Shown piece after piece: positions 26,301 through 33,214 of a stretch of DNA of 64,000 bases. The notes under the pieces were generated by a model that searched no databases, was not told where the DNA came from, and saw only the letters and a program-made list of their open reading frames with translations. The position numbers were made by a program, and so were the translations under genes. Location: positions 34,837,680 through 34,901,679 of the forward strand of contig NC_087071.1 of the NCBI RefSeq assembly GCF_963678635.1. The letters are read 5' to 3'. Each line of letters opens with the position of its first letter. Position 1 is the stretch's first letter. Source of the stretch: Symsagittifera roscoffensis (taxonomy: Eukaryota; Xenacoelomorpha; Acoela; Convolutidae).

Positions 26301-28043
26301 GAAAAACGTGATCGACTTCTAATTTTGAAAATGGAAATTAATTATCAGATTTCTCAGCGAAATGAAAGTTTTACCTATTGATCCAGTTTTCTCAAATTGG
26401 GTTAATTTTATAAATGGTTCCACAAATTCAAAAAGCTTTAAGACCATCTATTTTTCTTTTTGAAATTCAAAAGTTGAAGATTTAAAAAAAAATCGATTTT
26501 GTTTTTCAGTTTCCTTGCGTTCATTACTTTTTTCCAACTTCCACTTGGCTATGTTTGAACTGTTTCAGTTTTAAATTGTTTCATAATAACAAATTTGAAA
26601 TAGGAAAATGTATTTCAGCGAAAACGAAAGCGTAACTGGAAAAGAGTGGAATATTCCGTGTTCTGTTGTCCTTTAATAACTCACATAGTTTTTCTATACA
26701 TTGAATATTGATTTGTACTGTTCGGTATGTGTGGTGATTGTGTGTGTTGATGTGTTAGGTCGAAGCAGTGTGAGAATGAGCAGTGCAATAGCAAGTACCC
26801 CATCTGTGTCCTGTCTGGCAGACCCATCCTCAACTGGTCCTTCTGGGTGTGTCCCTCCTGCAAACACAAGGTACATACATACACGCTACCCTACACTACA
26901 TTACACTATACTACATTATACTACACTACATTATACTACACTACATCACACTACATTATACTACACTACATTATACTACACTACATTATACTACACTACA
27001 TTGTACTACACTACATTATTACACTACATTATACTACATTACACTACACTACATCACACTACATTATACTACACTACATTATACTACACTACATTATACT
27101 ACATTACACTATTACACTACATTATACTACATTACACTACACTACATCACACTACATTATACTACTCTACATTATACTACACTACATTATACTACATTAC
27201 ACTATTACACTACATTATACTACATTACACTACACTACATCACACTACATTATACTACACTACATTATACTACACTACATTATACTACATTACACTATTA
27301 CACTAAATTATACTACATTACACTACACTACATCACACTACATTATACTACACTACATTATACTACACTACATTATACTACACTACATTATACTACACTA
27401 CATTATACTACACTACATTATACTACACTACATTATACTACACTACTTTATACTACATTACACTACACTACATCACACTACATTACACTACTTAAACACA
27501 AAAATATTGTTTTCATCGGTAGAATTCCAAATGCGCGAAGGACTCAATGCACGAAAATGTTGTCAGCCAATCAGAATACAGTATTAAAAAAATCGAAATA
27601 AGTAAGCGATGAAATCAGTCAGTTTTGAGCAGTTTCAAGAGCGACGATTGGTCAGTTTTCCATCACACCACTCGCATTTATATGAAGTTATCAAAATGTT
27701 TTAATAAACGGTCGTTATGAGTAATTTTTTTTCTGTTTTGATTAATTTCAACCTATCGGATTGGAGCTTTATGATCTAAATTTGTGATACCAGTTGAATC
27801 AAATTTGGTTTGTATAAAAGATTTGGATTGTATAAATTTGGATCTTTATATGAGTGCAGAAACCTGTGATCGAAGTCTTATTTGGCGTCTATCGTTATTG
27901 ATATCCTTGATGTTTTGTTTTGTTTCCAGGCTGACTCTAGGTTGATTCCAACCACATCCAACCTGGAGGGAGGAGGGGTCCATTGGTGTCCCTTGTGTCA
28001 CATGGAACCTATGACCAATGCGCAACAGACCACGGCCAGATAA
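7618..28043 (+). CDS. WDR35: IFT121/WDR35, intraflagellar transport complex A subunit (C-terminal 636 codons, 15 exons)
   Basis: Exons: 7618-7779, 8087-8214, 10028-10117, 10380-10583, 11314-11460, 14492-14687, 15120-15232, 16726-16825, 18216-18347, 18670-18793, 20774-20876, 21272-21382, 21663-21737, 26759-26870, 27930-28043 (stop TAA). They total 1911 nt and every splice phase joins. The product matches the second half of animal WDR35: [20 protein letters not shown], then the [10 protein letters not shown] block, the TPR-like alpha-solenoid ([48 protein letters not shown]), and a C-terminal zinc-ribbon-like cysteine module (CLNC, CENEQC, CPSCKH, CPLC). IFT121 is part of IFT-A, which drives retrograde transport and membrane-protein entry in cilia. 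Full-length WDR35 is about 1180 residues; its N-terminal WD40 half is absent from this window, and a TAG precedes the first exon in frame. Gene identity is confident; exon edges come from phase and homology. Confidence 0.92.
8264..8306. repeat. (TA)n microsatellite in IFT121 intron 2
   Basis: About 40 bp of uninterrupted TA repeat, followed by AT-rich sequence without recognisable genes. Confidence 0.95.
8552..9561 (-). pseudogene. Unrecognised decayed ORF cluster on the minus strand of intron 2
   Basis: Three minus-strand reading frames lie head to tail (9307-9561, 9063-9287, 8552-8875) with lysine/arginine/glutamate-rich, protein-like composition, unlike the surrounding AT-rich intron. The middle frame ends in four STEPSGLP-type repeats encoded by the 27-bp tandem array. 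The strand, spacing and frame changes suggest pieces of one broken ORF, perhaps a transposon ORF1 or a retro-inserted gene, but I recognise no family. Confidence 0.3.
9071..9160. repeat. 27-bp tandem repeat, about 3-4 copies
   Basis: The unit contains TCTGTCGATGGTAAGCCACT. Copies are nearly identical, suggesting recent expansion; it keeps a minus-strand frame open because 27 is divisible by 3. Confidence 0.9.
10639..10800. repeat. GC-richer segment with a poly-C tract in IFT121 intron 4
   Basis: An 18-bp poly-C run sits at about 10700-10720 inside a GC-richer block that keeps the exon 4 frame open past the donor at 10584. The conserved protein sequence stops at that donor and resumes at 11314, so this is read-through of intron, possibly a transposon remnant. 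Confidence 0.4.
11555..11890. repeat. Interspersed repeat family B, copy 2
   Basis: It shares the CCTGAGCT, ACTAACGCGTGATTT, TTAACGCGTAA and ATTCAATCCGTCTTA blocks, in order, with 1785-2290. It abuts family A copy 1 on its right. Confidence 0.5.
11897..12220 (+). mobile_element. MITE-like family A, copy 1 (3' truncated)
   Basis: It opens with a GGAGTAATGAACGTAGTGAA head, a hairpin, a T-run ending in CAGGAAAAG, then the family's internal blocks (ACCTATTGATTCAG, AAATTC..AGAGCTTAAAGGGCAT). The terminal inverted partner seen in copies 2, 7 and 8 is not recognised here. Confidence 0.6.
12785..12990 (+). repeat. SINE-like element, copy 1
   Basis: A tRNA-like head with a B-box-like AGGATCGAAGCAC is followed by GAGGCTTAT, a T-rich spacer and a hairpin TGCGAAGCGCAGCTTCGC. 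The same head-GAGGCTTAT-hairpin order occurs at 25525-25685, which makes a family likely. The A box is poor. Confidence 0.4.
14059..14461. mobile_element. hAT-type MITE, 403 bp, with 8-bp target-site duplication
   Basis: The ends are CAGGGGCGGATTTAGG and its near-exact inverse CCTAGATCCGCCCCTG. Flanking 8-mers are ATAAGAAC (14051-14058) and ATTAGAAC (14462-14469), 7 of 8 identical, as expected for hAT insertions. The interior has poly-G/poly-C tracts that fold back and no transposase. Related termini occur in the 6 kb palindrome and at 45741. Confidence 0.85.
15233..16725. other. IFT121 intron 7, no gene recognised
   Basis: AT-rich intron. One 97-codon reading frame at 15494-15787 has no recognisable family. 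A short A/T-rich (ATAAAA-like) stretch lies at 16615-16700, just before the exon 8 acceptor. I see no transposon termini. Confidence 0.5.
16921..17495. repeat. Two direct copies of a ~190-bp repeat in intron 8
   Basis: Segments 16921-17115 and 17304-17495 align over ACTAAATTGGTTGC, GATAATCCTAATTT, GATAGGACGG, ATATTTTCGAAAAGTAAAGC, GATCCACCATGTTT and GATCTTTTGAGC. Offset is about 383 bp. Confidence 0.75.
17510..17770. repeat. Interspersed repeat family B, copy 3 (partial)
   Basis: It shares the TCTTAGAAATCGT.CCAAATTG block with copy 2, and the GCGTGTGG and GCTCTGATACG...GAGCAGTCTTGTT blocks with copy 1. Confidence 0.45.
18794..18799 (+). promoter_or_regulatory. GC-AG splice donor of IFT121 intron 10
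   Basis: The exon ends ...TACGCAG and the intron begins GCAAGT. Only this donor keeps the frame into exon 11 (20774), restoring the conserved K-T-x-M-A-M-R-T-C segment. The nearest GT, six bases on, gives the wrong phase. AG|GCAAGT is the known consensus of GC-AG U2 introns. Confidence 0.8.
18846..19240 (+). mobile_element. MITE-like family A, copy 2 (complete)
   Basis: It starts AAGAGTAATGAACG and ends CGTTCATTACTCTT, a 14-bp perfect terminal inverted repeat, followed by a CCAATC...GATTGG hairpin. The interior carries the T-run plus CAGG and the CCTGTTGATCCAGTTTTCTC and AAGAGCTTAAAGGGCATCTA blocks. No ORF. Confidence 0.75.
19961..20690. mobile_element. Foldback element 1 with long inverted arms, intron 10
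   Basis: The left arm (19961-20140) and right arm (20429-20690) are inverted copies sharing GCAAATGAATGAAATTTTGA, GAATTTATGGGCTGAAATTG, GGTTCTT.GGGAAG and TTTTACGGCGGCGAAATA. The right arm is longer by an internal insert. No transposase frame is present; a non-autonomous foldback or MITE is likely. Confidence 0.8.
21862..22300 (+). mobile_element. MITE-like family A, copy 3, with extra head duplications
   Basis: The AAGAGTCGATGRACG head occurs at 21862 and again at 21914, with a further degenerate head at about 21776, so the 5' end was locally multiplied. The body carries GGAAGTCAAACTCCACTATC, GAACAGCAAAAGTGTGAAGG and CTTGCGCTCATTGG near the end. Confidence 0.65.
22725..23115 (+). mobile_element. 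MITE-like family A, copy 4
   Basis: A shortened head AAGAGTAGATGAGTGCAGAC is followed by the family's GCTCAAATTT, GAAAGCAAACTCCCCTAT, CGAAAAAGGTGATAGACTTC and CAAAGAGCTTAAAGTCCATC blocks. The 3' terminal repeat is not clear. Confidence 0.6.
23157..23600 (+). mobile_element. MITE-like family A, copy 5
   Basis: Head AAGAGCCAATGACCGTGGTG; body with GGGAGGCAAATTTCAGTATC and GAACAGCAATCGTATGAAGA; tail with TTCCTTGCGTTCCTTGACT, the decayed inverse of the head. It lies only 40 bp after copy 4. Confidence 0.6.
24215..25195 (+). mobile_element. MITE-like family A, copy 6, split by a foldback element
   Basis: Family A sequence runs to about 24390 (GCTCGTGATGATT, TTCAG, GTTCACGCTCAAATTTG, CTATTGAATG) and resumes at about 24940 (TTTCACAGTTCCCAGCAGAAT, ACCTATTAATTCACTTTTCTC) to the GACTGTCGGTTGGCTAT hairpin end. 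The intervening ~0.5 kb is foldback element 2. Confidence 0.6.
24428..24937. mobile_element. Foldback element 2, inserted in a family A copy
   Basis: Arms at about 24428-24605 and 24772-24937 are inverted copies sharing CTACCCTCTATGAAAC, ATCAGTA, GACTTACCAA, GGGTCTGAAA and an AAAATGCC.GTTTCAA-like outer block. No coding sequence. Confidence 0.75.
25525..25685 (+). repeat. SINE-like element, copy 2, with tRNA-like head
   Basis: CGTGGCTGAGTGGTAAGTG is an excellent tRNA A-box segment, and CGCCGGTTGAAATTTGAGGC is a decayed B-box/T-arm. The tail carries TTTTCGCTAGTGTTTGCGAAAC and a hairpin, as in copy 1 at 12785. Not a functional tRNA because the T loop is degenerate. Confidence 0.5.
26106..26555 (+). 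mobile_element. MITE-like family A, copy 7 (near complete)
   Basis: Head TTAAGAGTAATTAACGTG; body GGAAGGCAAACTCCACTATC, AAGGTCACGAAAAACGTGAT; tail TTTCCTTGCGTTCATTACTT followed by the CCAACTTCCACTTGGCTATG hairpin seen in copies 2 and 8. Confidence 0.7.
26872..27494. repeat. Satellite of TACACTACATTA-type units with 93-bp higher-order period
   Basis: The array starts immediately after the exon 14 donor. Simple units of 10-12 bp are arranged so that the variant CTACATCACAC recurs at 26941, 27049, 27142, 27235, 27328 and 27468: three successive spacings are exactly 93 bp. All three plus frames stay open across it, producing spurious Tyr/Thr/Leu/His proteins. Confidence 0.95.
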
Positions 28044-28575
28044 AAGTCAAAAAGATCAGAAACATGAATAGAAAGAAGAAAGGAAAAATGTTAACTTGTT
28101 GTCAAATGTGACTCTAATATGACGTGAGTTTGGACGATGATTTCTAATTGAGTCGACCCCTTTGTCACAACAGACATTAGACCTTAAACTCCGAGTCGTT
28201 TTCGTTTTTGAGTGCTCAGTCCAAGTGTCCCTAATACATCTTGAATTGGTAGAAATAGGTTAATTGCTTTTGTAGAGGCCTACTATTCATATCTATCTCC
28301 AGGAATTTGAAAAAAAGAGAAGTAAATAGAAAGAAAACTATGGAATTTAACTTTTTCCCGTTTAACCATTTTCCCGTTTATTATTTTCCACATCTTGGAA
28401 TCGTAATTGAAATTTACTTTCTTTTTGGCAGAAATAGTTCCGTAATTTAAAGCTCGAGGGGTGTCATTTTAATGAGATAAATGTCAAAATTGGAAAATCA
28501 TGTTATAAATGTCGAAGTTTGTGAAAACATCATTTAACTAAATTTGTTTTGATGTGTAAAAATTGTAAATATGTC

Positions 28576-28581
28576 AATAAA
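28576..28581 (+). terminator. Candidate polyadenylation signal of IFT121
   Basis: AATAAA lies 533 bp after the IFT121 stop in a T/A-rich 3' region (28044-28600) that otherwise holds nothing recognisable. Confidence 0.4.
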
Positions 28582-28837
28582 AAGTCCGAAAATGTATTTT
28601 AATGTGATTTTTGTCAATACTTTTCGTGAAGTGCGAGTTTTGATGCTTAATTTCAAGTTAAAGATCCCTTTTGTTTTGGAAAATAGCAATTGATGCATAT
28701 TCTGAATTTAGCATTCGTTCAAGTTATGTTCAAATGTAGCTCTTTTATTTCGAACTATCGAAAGAGGTGAAAAAGCGGAATATTGTAATCAAAAGGGAAA
28801 ATATGACCGATTGATTTCTAATGCCTTTCGGTGGTAC

Positions 28838-29565
28838 AGTGCTGATTGAAATTATCCGGGCAAAACGAACAAAAATTGAAATTTCAAACGCTTTTTTCTC
28901 AAATTGGGTTAAGCTAGAACAACAAGGGAAAACACAAAAAGTTGCTTAGAATTTCACCAAAATTAATATGGTGCAATTTTTATGCAGAAATTTTCGATCA
29001 AAAATTTGATCCCAAAGATGGGTGACTTTGGCTGTTTTTTGAATTAGAAATTGCGCTGAAACTTCTGATTTTTTGAATTAGAAATTGCGCTGAAACTTCT
29101 GATTTTTTGAATTAGAAATTGCGCTGAAACTTCTAAGTTAATTGATGAGAAAGGTATATGAAAGAAGCATCTCAAACAAACCAACAAATAGAAAAAAAAA
29201 TTTCCAGGAATCTGTATAAGAGAATATATTTCTGCTTGATGGCCGAAATTTTAGATGTTTTGGACAAGTTTTTGGGGATTTAACCACTACAACATTGTTG
29301 GGCTGAGTAAGAAGCTCCTTACTCGTGCTCCTAATGTGGAAGTTCCCTGCATAATTCTTGGTTAACTAAAAAAAGTCAAAATGACTCATTTTTGATGTAA
29401 AATTTTAGTTCTGAATCTCGCGAAAGAAATTACTTCCTGATAATTCTGATGAAATTCTAAGCAATTTTTGTTCTCACTTTTGGTCTAATGTTAACCCTAC
29501 TTGAGAAAAACGCAGTTGAAGTTTCAAATTTTGTTTCTTTTGCCCGTAGAATTTAGATCAGCACT
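28838..29565. mobile_element. Foldback element 3, arms about 130 bp
   Basis: The ends are AGTGCTGAT and ATCAGCACT. The arms (28838-28970 and 29440-29565) share CGGGCAAAA, AACAAAA.TTGAAA, TTTTTCTCAA, GGGTTAA and TTGCTTAGAATTTCA in inverted order. The interior holds three 34-bp tandem units (from about 29034 to 29134) around GAATTAGAAATTGCGCTGAA. No ORF. Confidence 0.75.
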
Positions 29566-29746
29566 ACTGCTAGATCCATTTAAAATCATATTGCGGCTAT
29601 AAGGTTGTCTCAGTGTCTAGAAAAACCGATTGGAAATTTTTGAGTTTTAGTCAAATTCGAGCGAGTAAAGCGATTGGAGTGAGTGAAGCGATTCGTTATC
29701 ATTTTTTTATTACACTTTCAAGCTTCAGATAGTTTCAATTGGTGTT

Positions 29747-30222
29747 TTTAAGAGAAATGAACGCAGTGAATGCTAATATTTAGGGTTTTGTGATTTTTTT
29801 GTTTTTTTTTCAGGAAAAAGTTTCTAAGTTTGTTCACGCTAAAATTTGAGGTTTCGCGGCTCGTTTTTTTGGTTTCTTTTAAAGTTCAATGCATTTCCAT
29901 TCTTAAAAGGAAGGCAAACTCCGCTATCGAACAGCAAACGTGTAAAGATCTTGAAAAACGTGATTGACTTCTAGTTTCGAAAGAGGAATTTAATTATTAG
30001 ATTTCCCAGCGATATAAAATTTCTACGCTTTAATTCAGTTGTCTCAAATTGGTTTATTTTCTTGAGAAAAGGGTCAAAAACAAATTTTTCTAGAAATTCA
30101 AAGCGGTTCAAGGCCATATATTTTTTTTCTTCGAAAGTCGAAGGCTGAGATTTTTTCAAAAAATAAGTCAGTTTTTTTTTTCCGTTTCTTTGCGTTCATT
30201 ATTATTTTCCAACTGTCAGTTG
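29747..30222 (+). mobile_element. MITE-like family A, copy 8 (near complete)
   Basis: Head TTTAAGAGAAATGAACGCAG, the T-run plus CAGGAAAAAG, body GGAAGGCAAACTCCGCTATC, tail CTTTGCGTTCATTATTATTT, then the hairpin CCAACTGTCAGTTGG. It ends about 90 bp before the epoxide hydrolase ATG and may supply part of that gene's 5' region. Confidence 0.75.
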
Positions 30223-30312
30223 GCTATGTTTCACCACCTCAAATTTAATCGCTTCAAATCTTCCCGAGGGTTAGAGTTGTATTGCAAATAATTTGATTTA
30301 TTTCAAGTCGAA

Positions 30313-31395
30313 ATGATAGAAAAGAGCTTCAACAATTTGTTCAAATTCATAAATAACATTTTGCTTTCATGTCCTCCATTATTTTATTTCACCCGATTGG
30401 TATATGGATTAGTTATGGCCGCTTTGCTTATTGTTCCAATTTCAGTTTTCATTTCGGGATTTAAGCAGACGTTCTTTGGACTGAACCCAAAAAGGTCTCG
30501 ACCGAAGACGAAGTACGACTTGGATTCGAACTCGGGAATTGAGGAGTCGGGATTCGTGACTTCGGACGGAGTTGATATACACTTTGTTTCAAAGGGAAAC
30601 CCGAACGGCGAAGTCATTTTGTTCCTTCACGGGTTCCCAGAATGCTGGTATTCCTGGAAACACCAAATCGATTTCTTCTCCGATAAAGGTTACCGAGTTG
30701 TTGCTATGAGTCTTCGTGGATACGCTGAGAGCGGAAAACCAAAAGGAGTCGAAAGTTACGAGCAAACCAAACTAGCAAACGATGTCAAAGAGCTAATCGA
30801 GTATTTGAGATGCGGGAAAGTGATTCTTGTCGGCCATGATTGGGGTGGTGTTATATCGTGGACATTTTCTGCTATGCATTCTGAATTTATAACAAAACTG
30901 ATCATTCTAAATGCGCCGATTTCGAAAATTTACCTGAAGTTACAGAAAGAAAATATCAAACAGTTTCTAGGATCTTTTTATATATACTTCTTCCGTGTGC
31001 CTTATTTACCAGAATTAGCTTTGAAGTTGGGCGATTATGCGTTTCTCGAAATGTGTTGTTTCGAACTATTGCAAAAGGGAAAAATCACCCGAAATGCAGT
31101 TGATTTGGTGAAATATTATGCCGCTCAGGACAATGCTTTGACTGCTATGATTAATTATTACCGAGCAATGGTTTCAAAAGGAAATCTACAATTGCTGAAA
31201 AAACTTCCTAAAATTACGGTTCCAACTTTAGTGATTTGGGGCGAAAAAGACGCGGCGTTGGTTGTTGAGAACTTGAAAGGTATGAACACCTTTGTAGATG
31301 ACCTTCAGGTGTCTAGACTACCTGGGGTGAGTCATTGGGTTCAACAGGAGGACCCAGAAACTGTCAATCAAGAGATAATCGGCTTCATATCATAA
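30313..31395 (+). CDS. Epoxide hydrolase, EPHX4-like, membrane-anchored alpha/beta hydrolase
   Basis: A single intact 360-codon exon. Residues 28-48 form an N-terminal membrane anchor, then an alpha/beta-hydrolase fold. Family signatures: oxyanion-hole HGFPE (106-110), nucleophile elbow GHDWGG (174-179, Asp176), lid segment YIYFFRVPYLPE (223-234) and NYYR (281-284) where lid tyrosines activate the epoxide, acidic residue Asp313 in WGEKD, and catalytic His341 in SHWVQQE. All catalytic positions are present, so it should be active in opening epoxides by the two-step ester mechanism; the anchor suggests an ER or other membrane location with the domain on one face. Length and order fit vertebrate EPHX3/EPHX4. 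The physiological substrate is unknown. Lack of introns contrasts with neighbouring IFT121 and may mean retrocopy origin; an acceptor-like TTTATTTCAAG just before the ATG leaves room for a 5'UTR intron. Confidence 0.9.
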   Translation: MIEKSFNNLFKFINNILLSCPPLFYFTRLVYGLVMAALLIVPISVFISGFKQTFFGLNPKRSRPKTKYDLDSNSGIEESGFVTSDGVDIHFVSKGNPNGEVILFLHGFPECWYSWKHQIDFFSDKGYRVVAMSLRGYAESGKPKGVESYEQTKLANDVKELIEYLRCGKVILVGHDWGGVISWTFSAMHSEFITKLIILNAPISKIYLKLQKENIKQFLGSFYIYFFRVPYLPELALKLGDYAFLEMCCFELLQKGKITRNAVDLVKYYAAQDNALTAMINYYRAMVSKGNLQLLKKLPKITVPTLVIWGEKDAALVVENLKGMNTFVDDLQVSRLPGVSHWVQQEDPETVNQEIIGFIS

Positions 31396-31979
31396 CAAAC
31401 TTGAACTTGAACACCCTGATAAAATCATAAACTTCAAAATCTTTCCACTTTCCTAGGGTATAAATATAATGAAACTAATTATATGGATAAATAATTCAGG
31501 TCCTTGAACTCGGAAGGTTAAAAGGCCAAATTTAAAGATCGCAGTCGGTCAATTTAATAGAGCTGAATTGGATCCAGGACCGGAAAACGATATATTACGA
31601 TTCCGTTATGGTCCGAAAAAAAAATTGCAATCAGCCCAACTGATTATGAAGTTGAAAGGTTGCAATATTTCCGCAAACAGTAATGCGAGCAGGGATGATA
31701 TGAAAATATGAACTCTTAATTTGAATCTTGCGTGAAAACTAGTTTGTTTTGTTCGTTTTCACTCGAAAACAAATCTTTTCGATGTGTTTTATTTCAGAAA
31801 ATTTTCGACATACGCGGCTAAAAAGTAGAACTAATCGTTCCGAATTAGAAGAAATTAACCGAATATTTCCGCTCTGGGTAGTTTTTGTCTCTAAATAAGT
31901 TTCGACCTTTTTAATTAGCAGTTTTGGACGGATTTTTAAATAAAAATAGTACTAATAATTGTTTCTGCGACTCGCAGAG
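31396..31979. other. Intergenic, nothing recognised
   Basis: AT-rich sequence downstream of the epoxide hydrolase. No ORF, RNA gene or clear repeat; no canonical AATAAA close to the stop was recognised. Confidence 0.5.
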
Positions 31980-32248
31980 GATCTATGAAATGGAATCCAG
32001 CCTGTCTAAGGATAGTCCGTTTACATTTCTCCCCACATTCTAGTCAGTTATTTTGTTGAGCATTGCTCTTGGTTGCGACTCATGGCAGTTTCTTGCTTGA
32101 AGAACTTTCGCGTGGTAACGCTAGTGCATCCGTACTTTGTCAGGCTGGGGTAAACCTGAAGCGAGGGGTCAAATGCGAGCTCGCCCTCATACACTATCAT
32201 TGCCATGACAGGGTATCGATTAAATGACCTGACATTCTCGAAGTGAAC

Positions 32249-32289
<41 letters not shown>

Positions 32290-32545
32290 CCTCTCTCTCT
32301 CTCTCTCTCCGTTACGTCTCATTCGAGACCTGGATGCCTCCTCCGGAACTAGTCAGGTCCCCGAGGCCCCACTATTATGTCCTCCATTAGACTTATCAGT
32401 GGACAGCCTCTGGAGAGCCTGATAGAATTCCTGGGCCAGGATTTCGATCTGTGCCTTGGTCACTAACGCCTGCAATTTTCCCCAGTAGTCGGCTATTCTG
32501 CTTAGGTTGAAGGTGGAGGTCTTACCACTATGCTAAGTGCCTCGT
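31980..32545. repeat. GC-richer island with (CT)n microsatellite, probable transposon remnant
   Basis: Base composition is near 50% GC against an AT-rich background. A (CT)n run spans about 32250-32310. The island includes the coding-like minus-strand segment described separately. Confidence 0.5.
32353..32532 (-). pseudogene. Coding-like minus-strand remnant, possibly a transposon gag/ORF1 piece
   Basis: A 60-codon open frame without an ATG reads SRIADYWGKLQALVTKAQIE and continues as an amphipathic helix, with balanced codon use unlike AT-rich intergenic frames. An upstream stop and lack of a start suggest a fragment. Family not identified. Confidence 0.3.
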
Positions 32546-32645
32546 CCTTCTTACACAGTCTAAAAGGTATTGATGCTCAGTGCTAAAAATCAAAAAGACA
32601 TTCCAAATACGGTGATTTGTTTTAAAGTTTTTGGGGATTTAGCGA

Positions 32646-33211
32646 CTATTTTGGTAAATACGATTCAAATCGGGACAATTGGGCAAATTCAAACAAAACG
32701 TTATCTATTTCGAACCTACAGAAATTCGGCAATTGTTCTCGAGCTTGAGTGGAAAATCCGCATGAAACTAATTTGTTAAGAAAACTTTGATGTGGAACAG
32801 AAATCACTGTTTTACTAACGTCAACAAAAACAACTTGAGTATAATTGTTTGCTTGAAGACTCGATACAGGTTCCGTAAATGGTATGAGGTTAGTTGCCTC
32901 TGTTGGATCTCCTTTTTTGTATTTTGAAGTTATGTAGGCCTCCTTGAGAAAACCGGGAAACAAACTTTCCCTAATGCAATTGTTTTGATAAACCATTGCA
33001 TTAAGGAAAATTTGTTTCACGATTTTCTCAAAGAAGCTTGCTTACATAACTTCAATATACAAAAAGGGAGATCCAATAGAGGCAGCTAACCGCATACCAT
33101 TTACGGAAACTGTATCAAATCTTCAAGAAAACAATTATACCCAAGTTGTTTTTGTTGACGTTGTTAAAGCAGTGATTTCTGTTCCACATCAAAGTTTTCT
33201 CAACAAATTAG
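32646..33211. pseudogene. Inverted duplication of a dead non-LTR RT fragment
   Basis: The minus-strand arm (32769-32981) and plus-strand arm (32994-33211) encode the same piece of reverse transcriptase: a YKKGDP(T/I)EA block, an internal deletion, then VVFVDV.K..ISVPHQSFLNKL where motif A AFDS is replaced by VIS in both. The minus-strand frame continues to 32646. Sharing of the lesion shows the inversion followed decay. Confidence 0.75.
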
Positions 33212-33214
33212 GTC

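Noticed and set aside
26872-27494. CRISPR-like regular array
   Set aside because: Units are simple-sequence repeats without unique spacers, and the genome is animal.
26701-27601. Three overlapping plus-strand ORFs of 201-250 codons rich in Tyr, Thr, Leu and His
   Set aside because: They are translations of the TACACTACATTA satellite in all three frames, starting in IFT121 exon 14 or its flank.
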